64,000 bases of DNA from Blastomussa wellsi. Lineage: Eukaryota > Cnidaria > Anthozoa > Scleractinia > Plerogyridae. Positions within the stretch are counted from its first letter, which is position 1. Every line of letters starts with the position of its first letter. The translations under genes were made by a program, and so were the position numbers. The notes under the pieces are model-generated. The model was not told the origin of the DNA and did not search any database. It worked only from the letters and a program-made list of their open reading frames with translations. The stretch is taken from NCBI GenBank assembly GCA_947652115.1, contig OX393570.1, positions 3,520,817 to 3,584,816 of the forward strand, given 5' to 3'. Shown here one piece after another: positions 26,706-38,700 of the stretch.

Positions 26706-29700
26706 TTTCAAATGAAATACAGTCAACTCTCTCTAAGATGGACAGCATCAGGACTGGCCTTAGCTGTCCGTCTAACAGAGGTGTCCGGCTTATAGAGAGT
26801 CAACGAATCATGACCCCAGCAATTTTCAGCTAAGAAAGCAAGGAAATAACTGTTTTAGATTACAATACAATTCGGTTGTTGTTAATTTTAACTTGTACTG
26901 TATGTATTCCGCCGACAAGAAAAGAGCTGTCAATTAAACGCCTGGTATTAAAAAGAGTCACATACTTAGTAATTCAAGAATTTTTCTTCACTAAATCGTA
27001 ATTTGCGGTAACATTCAGCACCTCACAAGTGCCCGTTGATGATTTCAAAGTTACCATCGTCTGTCTAATAGAGGTGTCCATCTTATAGAGAGTTTGGTTA
27101 TAGTGAAATGAATGAGAAATGGCCGGACCAGCACCAGGTGTCCATCTAATAGAGGTGTCTGTGTTATAGAGGTGTCCGTTAAGAGAGAATTGACTGCACC
27201 AGTGCAAAAAAGTGTAACAATGAGTGCAAATTACACATCGAAATTCTGGATTCTCGGCAGGGCCTTGGCACGAAAAACGAAGGGCTCTGGAGACATACGA
27301 CTTCAAGTCCGAGATTCTAGGACTTCCGGACTTCATGTATTTAGCATTGATGGTTCTACATGTTGTGCGTTGTAATAAGGCGGCCGGCGAACATTTTCAC
27401 TTCCGTTTAAGATTTCTTTGTTCTCAATAGCCAATAAAGAAAATTCGAATTTTTTTGAAAATCGTATGTCCCCAGAGCCCTTCGTTTTTCATGCAAAGGC
27501 CCGGTCGACTAAGAGAAACGAAAAGGGATATGGGGACAAGAATGATAATATCCATACTTACAGTCTTTCCCATAAAACGGTGAACACCAGAAAAATTTGT
27601 GGAATGTTTATTGTGTAGTGACCAATTGCAGCAAAGTTCAGGACACGCGAACAAACCTCAAAACCACAAACTAATGACCGTTGCTGTTTACTGTTTAGTT
27701 TTCTCACACCTGATTGGCTTTTTCTTTATAAGACAATAACATTCCATAAACATTTCTGGTGTTCACGGTTTTACGGGAAAGACTGTAATGACCCCCTCCC
27801 ACAAAGTAGAAGCCTTTTATTACCTCAACACATGAGTGACAATCCACATGATCTGAACATAATGTGCACTCTGTTGCATTTAAAACCATATTTCTTGGAT
27901 TACCATCACTGTCCTGGCATGATCCAGTATTTCGTGACAAGCAAGATGTCAAGCACCATCCACAAGATGCGTCAGTCATGCAGGCTAGGCAAGTTGTGTA
28001 AACTGAACAATCTGAACTGGCATAAGGTTGAAGGAACTGTGCCGATAAAGGCTAGGGCACAAGAAAAAGTACACAGTCAATAAACCTTTGAAAGTGCGAA
28101 AGTTTACCGGTAATTAAAAAGAAAATAAGTTTCTAATTTCATGTTGCAAAATTCCAAAATAATGTACAAACAATAATGATGGAAAAACTACCCATGTTAT
28201 GTAATAAAAAAGTGACCACCCTCAATATTAAGAAAAAGATTATTTATAAAGGATTGTTTCATGTTTGAAAGGTGCCTCGTAGGGAGGGAAATTCATTGCT
28301 TTGAAGACTGAACATGCTTCTCCTGAGTACATGTATGTATCAGTAGATTCTGCTTACCTCTCTTAACAAATCAGAAGTTGTTAGATTCCACTTGAGACTA
28401 AGAAGAGAATCCAAAACGTCCAGAGAGCTTATTTCCAACTGTGCTTTGAAATAATATTTTTTACCTTCTGAGGGAGATGGAAAGAGTGGTTGATTATTGC
28501 TCCGCTCAGCTTTAGCTAAGCATGTCCTATCTGAGGGTGTTTTACAGTGTGCGACCAACTCCTGAAAGAAACCAAATAATGTTATGTTAATGACAACAGT
28601 GCCTACTGAATCAGTTGTCACATCAAATCTAGGGTACTTACCAGATTGTCATGTACATGTTGTGGTTCAGTTTTGCCCTTGGTACAATTTGGTATTTTCC
28701 TTTGTTCCATACCATATTGTACCATACCATATTGTACCATTAAGGGTAAAATTGAACCACAACATACACATTCACAGTGTGTTACTAAAAGGAGCATTTT
28801 ACAGATAAGCAGAGTGTGTGGAGGGAGAGGCAAGCCTACGCAGATGCAGGGGTACAAGTAATTTTCCCCCCATAAAAGGACACGTGTAATGCATTGTCAA
28901 CACAAAATAATGGCATACAGTACCCCTCAAATGTTTCTCACAAGACGAGTCTCGTTTCTCGCAAGCCAGTTCTCGTTTCCTGCAAGACGAGTCTCGTTTC
29001 TCTCGAGAATCACTGCAAGAAAGCGGCTTCCATGTAAAAGATTTTTGTTTGCAGTCCACAACCGACCGGCGACGCGATCTTAAAAGATATGTTTTTTTTG
29101 AGATTTTGACACTTCACGGCAGTTGCCCGTGAGCTTGATTACACTAAAATAGAATAAATTTGAAGAAACAATGTTTAATGTCTTTAATCGAGGTGCTTTT
29201 CGATGCGCCGTTCACATTCATTCAATTTTTGACGGGAAAGTTTTGCTTTTGGCACACATCGGCGAGACAATCAAAAAAAGATCTTACAATTTCATGGCAT
29301 GCCAGCAAGCTTCAAAAACTCAAGAGAATCTACGACGCGGAAATTTTGTTTAGTAAGTTCAAAGATTTAGTCTGTCGAAAGATTGCTGATTTGTTCACAA
29401 CGTTCGGTTTCCAATAAACCTTTCAGTTTACATTGGAGCTGATAGACAGTGCACTGAATTGGCTTGTTTACAAGCGAGCGATTTAATCGAAACTTGACGC
29501 ATCGCTAAACTTTATTGCTCTCATCTGAATTAATGCAAAACTTGAATGAAAATATAGAGAAAAAAATGAATGAAATGAAAAAATAGAGACACGGTAAAAG
29601 TGCTTCCGCTAAACTGCACGGGATAGCTGCACAGAATGTTTTTAACTTCACGACAGACAGCGCACTGAATTTGCATGTTGGCATGTTTGCATGCGAGCGA

Positions 29701-32700
29701 ACTCAAGAAACCTTTTGAATCGAAACTTGTCATGTCGTTAGAATTTATCTTAAATGCAAAACATGAGTGAAAGCATTGTCAGTTATCTCAAATTAATACA
29801 CCAGTTAAGGTACTTGCGGAAAAGTTTACACTTTCTTCTGTTCATTACCAGCGTGGTGAATTTGCATATTGTGTGCCTAAAATATTGACCTTGAGACAGC
29901 TTCTGTATCGAAACTTGCGTCGCTAGAATTTGGCCCAGTTTGAAATGATCGATGACAAGGAGTCACCAAAAAATGCAAGCAACCACACGAGGTTGAAGGT
30001 TTTACGAACAACTTTCAAGACTCCAGCAGCGTGCGTGTTAGACTTGCCCCAAGTACCTCGTTTTTTCTTTGTATCGATAGACACGGTAGGGTTATTTGAA
30101 AAAGATCATTTTGAAATCACGCGCAATAAGACAAAATCTCTTGGAAATCAAGAGCGAGATCATCACGCAACGCACGAATGGCTCAGAACGAGCGAATTGT
30201 GTCACTTGCAGGAAATCGCTTCTGGCTGACGACTTGTGCCGCGAAATGGCATCATTTCATTGGGACCGAATTGGTTTCTTTTTTCTTATTGGCATCATCG
30301 TCATGTGCCGTGTGCAGTTTAGCACGTGCCATTGCGTGTGTTGAGATTGCCGTTAGCGATTGTTTAGATTTTCTTCAAAGCTTTGATGAAACCAATTCTT
30401 TCAACCCCATAACTAACTACATTATCTAATAAGACTAATAACTAATTGTGGACAATCTTGTTCGCTTTTTATCTAGACAAATTTGCTAAAAGGAAAGTCA
30501 GCAGAAAGAAGAAACTTGCAGGAAATTCAAACATGCAATAGCCCCTAAGATATAAACATGAGACTGGATAAATAAGTATACACTTACGCTGTTTGCCTCC
30601 GCATCATCAGTACTAAGCCACAATTTAGCTTCACTAGATCGGGCACTGTCAATCCAAAGGAATAATTCATAAGCTTTCCATGGAATCGATTGGTACTTAA
30701 ACGGATACATGAATCCAACCAGTTGCGCAACACGAACTCTATCTACTACTAATTTATCCAAATGCAAAACTTTGACTTCCGATGTTGATGCAATTCTGAC
30801 ACCATCAGGAAAAGAACTGTTTGGAATTTGAATATTCTCGACCACTGTGATCCCTGGTGGAAAGTCCATGGTTTGACACTGGTTTGATGACGTAAGAAAC
30901 TGTCCTGTGCTACCCCACCAGCCCCTGATTGTCTCATTGTTACTAGTACTATTACTAACACTTTGACAGGCCCCTGTTGGAGACCCTATGGGGTAACACA
31001 ATCTATCCTGGACGCACCAGCCACATTTTGTACTGCCGAACGATAAACAAGCGTTACATTGGAGATATGCAGCACACGTTCCAAGGCACGAGCCTGTTAA
31101 GAGACTTTCACTGCAACTGCTTGACTGCTCAAGGCTGAGACACTTTGCTGACATTTTACAAAACCCACATTCTGGGTCATCTTTACAGCTTTCCTTGGTA
31201 CTGTAACCTTCACAGTGAACACCAACCAAACTTTTTTCTGCTAAGGCTGTAGGCAGTTTATAACCAAGGACATCACCCAAAGGCAATCCACTGAATCCAC
31301 CCACAACTAGCATAACTGATCCATTTCGCACAACAGCTTGGTGAGAGAATCTTCCTTGTTGTGGATTACTGGTTGAACGAGAAACCCACTTATGGCATTT
31401 CAGATGGTAGAATAACAGCTTGTTTTCATGGCAGATTTCTTCTTCATGATGTTGATGGACATTTCCACCTGAATTGGATAAACAAATATCTTGTGCATTA
31501 TTATCAGTCAGATTAAGACTTTGTTTCTTTTACATGACATTTACAGCCTGGAAAAAAATAAGGAAAACAGATTGATAGGCTATTTTTTGCTTTGTCCAAT
31601 GTGTTACTGTGTGCAGATAATATTTGATTTGATTGTGGAATTTTATTATTTTATTATTTATAATTACGTGCACATGGCAAATGCAATAAAAAATCCAAAA
31701 AGCTAACACAACAACTGTTTGAGCTTATAAATGACTTGCTTTACACTGGAAGTAAATGGAAACTTGCAAATAGCTTATTTCTGGAAAGGACCCACTATCT
31801 ACATCAAAGTACATGCAGGTACAGCCTCATACCAAAGCACCCTATCCTGCCAGAGCTTATCCCAATTTCTGTAGCATTAAGCAACTAGGAGTATTTCTAC
31901 TCCTGGATGAGATTCTAGTCCATCACAGGGTTATCCCCCAGTAATATTTCACTGGTACCCATTTTTACACCTGGGTGGAGAGAGCCTTTGTGAGAGTCAA
32001 GTGTCTTGCCCAAGAACACAACCCAGTGCCCCGGCCAGGGCTCGAACCCGGACCATCCTATCTGGAGTCCAGCACACTAACCATTAGGCTGCCGCACCTT
32101 CCAACCCACCATCTAGACAAGTGAACAACAATTTGCTAACACTGTGCTCACCCTTACCCCCCCAATATTGAAACTGACCTTACAGTGCTTTTCTTCCTAA
32201 AGGGTGCACCAAACCCAAAAGAGTACACTAGTGCTAATTTACACACAACAGTTGTTAACCAAGATTTTTCAGTACTACATTATGTCTGCTTCACAAAATA
32301 ATTTGGCTCAATAACAATATTATTGTCTACTATGCATTTCCTCAACATCCAAATCAATCTTTAAATCTTAACCAAGCTACTCTTAGTTCTCTTTCCCTTT
32401 CATTTTGCCCCTTTAATTTGTTATTTTCTCTTTTTTCTTTTGCTAAACTGAAATTCTAGTGAGATTAATTTTTCGTCCTGTACATTACCACTATGTCTTT
32501 CCTATAATCGTTTCCTCTTTGCAAGTGCATTTATTTTTCTATCACATTTGTAATGTAAGATAGTGAACTTTGTTTAGGTATGCAGTTTTCGTAAGGAGTT
32601 TTTTGTTTTTAATGTATTGTAAGCTTTTATTGATGTTGACATCAATTAAAAAAAGAATTAAAAAAAGATCACTAACCATAAATAACCATGTAGTCCCCAA

Positions 32701-35700
32701 CCAAAACTGCAGAGTGAAATGAACGACCTCTGGGAATGACTCCTGTGGCTGCTAGTTCAGACCACACATGAAGGTCAAGATGAAATGCAAGAAGTCTGTT
32801 AGACTGATCACTGAGGCTATATAAGAATAAAACAACACCATTGTTAGACAGTGGAAATTCTTATTTTATTTATTTTTGTAGCTGTGACTTACTCCTGGCT
32901 GGAGAGAGACACTCTAAGAGTAAAATGTCTTGTCCAAGAACTGGGCCCAGCCAGGCTCGAACCTGGGCCATTCCAGGACTGTCACTAATTTTTCAAGTAG
33001 GTGGGGAAAGTAAAAAAGTAGCCAGGGGATTTTGTTATTTGATGAATTTTTCACTTTCAGTGTTTTGGTTCTGTTTCAAAGCAGCCGGGGCACAACTCGT
33101 AGTACCTGGGGGGAATTCTCCGACCCCCGGCCCTCAGTGACAGTCCTGCATTCGAATCAGAGTCCATCGTACCAACTGTTAGGCCACCATGCCCCCCATA
33201 AAATAAAATAATTAGGATTCCCAATAATTTATTCAGATGTTCATGTTAACTTTTGATCTGCTCCCCAAAATGTCTGGGATATTGGACTCTTGGTCCTGGT
33301 TTTAGCCCAACAGGTGGACATATGGTAGCATAATGGTTAAAGGAGCTGCGTCACGATATTTTGAGTTATTTTTTGTGATGAACCAAATTCTCCTCAAAAT
33401 GTAGGGAACCTAATAATTATAATAGTTTATTAAAGAAGAAAAACAACAAAGCAATGTTCTAACCAAAAAGGAACTAGGATGGTTAAGGATGGAGAAGATT
33501 GAGATGGACTACAAATGACAAACCGTGACATAGTTCCTTTAAAGCGCTGGTCTGGATCAGGTGGTCCAGTTTCAAGCCCTGGTTGGGGCACTGCATTGTG
33601 TTCTCAGGCAAGACACTTGCTGGGGAGCAATCCTTATATGGACCACCGTAGCATCCCATCCAGGAAGAGGGGGGGGGGAGGGAGTAGAAATACTCTCCGT
33701 CACTTCATGCTACAGAAACCGGGATAAGCTCTGGCTTGATGGGCCACTAGGCTTGTATACAGAATTTACATTTTTTTAGCCCAACAGGCCTTTTGGGGGT
33801 TTAACAATTCTCCCCCCTTTACACCTCTATGATATTACACATACAAAAACAGGGAGGCAAATATTTGTTTCTGGTGAAAGGACCAGTGTCTGACTAAATC
33901 ACCATTTTGATCTGACAAAACAGTAGTGAAGTCATGTTATATTTCAAAACTCCTTGATAATGTTTCCAGTCCGACAACAGTTGAGATTTCATAAAACATT
34001 TGCAAATTTTGGTCGGCCATTGCCTGACATCCAACTGTTATTTGTGGCCCTTAAAATAATGACTCATCCAACACTCCCCCCCCCCCCCCACTCTCTCCTG
34101 CCTAGGGAAGTAGCTAGAAGCCCAATTTTAGTTGACACACCTTTAAATTACAACAAACAGCCCATATAAAGTGATCATGACTACTCGATATGGGTAAAGT
34201 ACAGTTCATGAAAAACTCAAAAGAAGAGCTTGAGACAAAACAGTACTTGTATGTACCTTGCTCTTGCTCTGTTAGGAACAAATCCTCCAAAGACAACAAG
34301 AGACCGCAGATCTGCATAATAAACTGCTGAGTGTCCAAGCATGCGCAAATGGTGTTCATTCCCTTGGTTATATACAATCTTTGTCCACCCAGTTTGACTT
34401 GATAAAGAATACGAGAACATAGCTGAAGAAAATGGGTCACTCATGGTACGACCTGTTATCAAAAGAAACTTAGTCACTCAGCACCCATTAGTGCTTAATG
34501 CAGAATCAACCAAACAGGTATCAACAAGATTGGAAAAAATAATTATGAAAGACAAATGGTCGAGTATACATCTTTAACCATAATAATTGAATTCTCTTAG
34601 CTATTCCAGTAAGAATTGTATAGAGATTAGAAAGGAGAATTTGTATGATCAATGCCGGTAGTCCTAGGTGCATATAGCAGAGAAACTAAGTACAGGTGCA
34701 TTAAATCAAGGTCATAATTATAATCATACCAGTGCAAACTAGTTAATTTAAAGACCTCCTTATGAGACTTGAAGGCCAGATCATATGAGCAAGATTTCTT
34801 GGAAGAGAGTTGGGAAAGAGTTTTCTTTCACTCTCGTAGGTCATGGAGCAATGGCATGGGCAAAACGTTCTCTGGTCATCTCTTAAAGAAATTTAACCAG
34901 GCTCACATTTCACAAGAACATGATGCACAAGTCTACAAAAGCACAAGCAAATTGGCAATCAAAGAAAAGTAAGAATTTGACTGTCTTTAAAATTAACTCA
35001 TTGCCTCTCAAATTTCCTTGAACTGGTCTGTATTAATGGCAGAACTAAAGAATTATATGAACTACATAATTTATCCAGAAGCAGCTGGGCCCCAGCTTAA
35101 TCTGTCTTAATCTTAGTCTTTGCCTGATGTTGTTTCCACGAGGTAAATTCACTTGTTGCATGGTGCCAGTACGTTTCGTCTTGTTGTCCCCGCCATCCCC
35201 CCTCACCCCATCGCTCTGTGGTGTGACTGTGCTGGGCTGTGGTGTGGTGTCAGCACAACACAACCAGTTCCCCCAAGCACTGGGAGATCATAGGCCACAA
35301 CTCAGCACAAGCCGCCAACATTGCCAGTAGCTGCTTTAATTACAGCTTAAAAAATCATAATCCAAGCTGAACTAAAAGGTTTTACATAACCCAACACTCA
35401 CCACCAAAAATATAAAGTTTGTTGTCCACCACAGTAGCAGTGTGTTCAGCCAGACCTGGTGGTTTGGACACATCATTCATGGTGAGCTCTGTCCACTTGT
35501 TAAGAGTCATGTTATAAAGCCAAAGATCATTGGTAAGGCTGCCATTTTGTAATTCGCCTCCAAACACTAGCATGCTATCAAGATACCGACTTGCAGAGTG
35601 AGAGAAGCGCCCAACCTGAAACCAAAAAAAAAATAATGTTTTATAACACTGTTAGGCTGAACAGTTTTTGAGGATAATCAAGTTTGCTTGTAACTTGATT

Positions 35701-38700
35701 TTAACACCCAGGTTGCAAAAAGGGTTCGTACGCCTCTTAAGGTCAAAAATTCAAGGATTTGTCAAGAACTTTCCTGGACCTCAATTTGAAATTTCAAGTT
35801 TCTCTAATTATGCATGCATGAGAGTAATGAGAGAACACTGGGAAAGAAACATGAATGTAATTATCCATTTGACACATTTATACACAGTTTGCATGTACAT
35901 TTGCTGTGTTAAATCTTGTTCAATAAAATGCCCACATGTACATGTGTTGTTAAAAAGATTGCGGACATGCAAGAATATTTAAAACTTCACATTGAGACTT
36001 GGGGTAATGTTATTTATAAATAAGATTTCCAATACAATGAAGAAAACTTAGTTTTTGGCCCCAAAATTAGGGGGTCGACTTATACACGAGGTCAACTAAT
36101 ACACGGGTAAATAAGGTAACTTTGACAGATCAAAATTTTTAAGAAATTCAAGGGATTTCAAGGTTGGTCATTTAGATCCATAGAAATAATTTCTTGGCAG
36201 GGTTTCTCTTAAGTCAGTGATAAGCACTTTATTTCTTATTTTGGAGAAACAGACACACCCTTAGGCGATGAGATTCAAATTCCCACAACTTATATTGAAA
36301 GAGCTATATAGCAGTGAGTAAAGAGAATTGTAATTTTTTTCGAGTCACTTACAGGCTTAGGGAATCCAGCTTGAACCTCACCCCACGTACTTGTTGGAAT
36401 ATCAAACTGTAGCAAGTCATCAAACACTTTATCTAAAGAATAACCTGAAAGAATAAAACATGGGTGATTAGTGCCCCTATAATAATGACACAAATAAGAT
36501 GACTACTTTTAAATTAGTTAAAATTAGCTGCACTTTGGCCCAAATAAACCTTGCTTATTATGAATTCAAATATCAGAGAGCTCATTTGAAATTGCTTTCA
36601 ATCAGTTGCATTGCCTGCATTGGAAGGAAAGCACAAATCCCTTCAAAGGATTGGGTATTGCAGCATAGTCAAATTCACACGTCGAAAAGTGCAGTAAATT
36701 AGAAAACCACACGCTTTAGTTCACAAATTGTACAGGTAAACATACAAACCTCCAAAAGCAAGCAAAGTATCACTTTTCTCAATGTAAACAACAGAATGTG
36801 CTATCCTTGGACTAAAAATAGATGATGTTGACGAAATGCTGAACCAGTTATTGGATTTGGAATCAGTAAGTGTAGAAAGCGAACAGGACTCTCCAATAAA
36901 GCCATGGTTACACACACAATGGCCCTGAGACTGCAAATTAAAATGAGAAAAAAATAATGCAACGAATTACTTCTGTTAATAGCAAACAGAGTTAAGAGTT
37001 GGTGTGATATGTGATGAATTAGTTTATTCAGGTTCATTGTAGCTCAATATACATGTGGCCTATACCACGTGTGGGAGGTGCAGTGGCCTGATGGTTAGTA
37101 TGCTGGACTCCGGATCGGACGGTCCGGGTTCGAGTCTGCGTTGTGGCAAGACACATTACTCTTACAGTGCTTCTCTTCATCCAGGTGTATAAATGGGTAC
37201 CGGCGAATTTACTGCTGGGGCGTAACCCTGTGATGGACTAGCATCCAATCCAGGGGGGAGTAGAAATACTCTCTGTCGCTTCATGCTACAGAAACCGGGA
37301 TAAGCTCCGGCCTGATGGGCCACTAGGCCCGACTGAAGACTTGCCTTTACCTACACCACATGTGAGTACTGGGCTAAGTTTTTTCAAAATGTCGGATCAA
37401 TAATTGTACCTGGGAAAAACCACCCACCCACCCCACCCTAGCCCATGTTTCTGAGTGATGTGTGACTTAAGTGCAGTTAGGGGTGGGTTGGGGTGAAACG
37501 ATTGATCCCAAATATTCAAGGAATTGCACATACTGTGATTGGTTAGTTGAGTTCATTTTAGCTCCATAAAATGTGACACCTACACTTTATCGAGTTATAA
37601 TGCACGACTCTCACATCATGAGTTGGAGCATGTACAATTTCTTGCAAGCCCTTGTGCACTGTTTAGTTATATTAGGCACTCGGGGAATCTTCAAAGGGCC
37701 CTAGTCAGCCTCTACCATTTTTGATGCCATCGAAATTATTGATATTGTATGGTGAATTGTAATCTTATTGCGTTGCTGTAAGTTATGTTACTAGAAGTGT
37801 TAAAATAGCAAGTTTCTCAGTGATCTCTTTCATTTTGGCATGCTCTGTGTAAAAATTTAATACTGAAACCCTTGTGTGTAAACAATAACAAAGGTGTGGC
37901 TGACTAGGTCCTTTTAAGAACACTCGAGAAGTGCATAGAGTTCACTCGGCAATGCCTTCCTAGGCACTTCTTTCATGTTCAAATTCTTACATGTTTATTT
38001 AACCCACCAATGCAATTAGGAGTGTATTACACACATAGTCTACATGCAATTAAGTTCTTACAAATGTTATAAATACAAAGGAAATAACAAAAATGCTCCT
38101 CATGCATGAATGTATAAGTCAAGCGTCCTGCCTCAACATACTAGGCACATTGCTTAGGCTAGGCCACTGCATCCAACTGCCCAGTGCCACGTACCATGCC
38201 ACAAAATAATTCAAGATGGTCCCAAGCATTTTAACATCCCTCCCAGAATAACTTACATTTATTAAAATAGAAAATTGCATAATTACAGAAAAAAAACAAA
38301 TAAAAAATTAGAAAAAAATGCCTTACAGTATTACAGCGACCCTGTCCTTGTCCTTCTAAACAGAGTAATGGACATGCCTCCAAGTCACATGCCATGCCAC
38401 GCCTCAAATTATTACACTGGCAGAAACCATCTTTACAAGTTCCATGATCAGAGCATCCTTGGGTACAGTTCTCTATTGTGTAGTTAGCAATGAAACCTTC
38501 AAGGACATAGCTGTCGTCGCTATAAAGATTGATAAGCATCTGCAAAGAAGAGGGTATTTTTAGACAGTTATTAAAGTGCACCTAACCCCAAAATATTTTT
38601 CGGTAGTATAAACCTTTGCACCAATTTGAAATGCATTGCACCCTTTTACCAAATTCTGACTATTTATAGCATTCAAAAGTTACGATAAACTGTGCATCAT

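Noticed and set aside
37073..37150. tRNA gene-like sequence with A and B boxes
   Set aside because: It is the head of a SINE: no cloverleaf acceptor stem, and the same head and body recur many times in the window.
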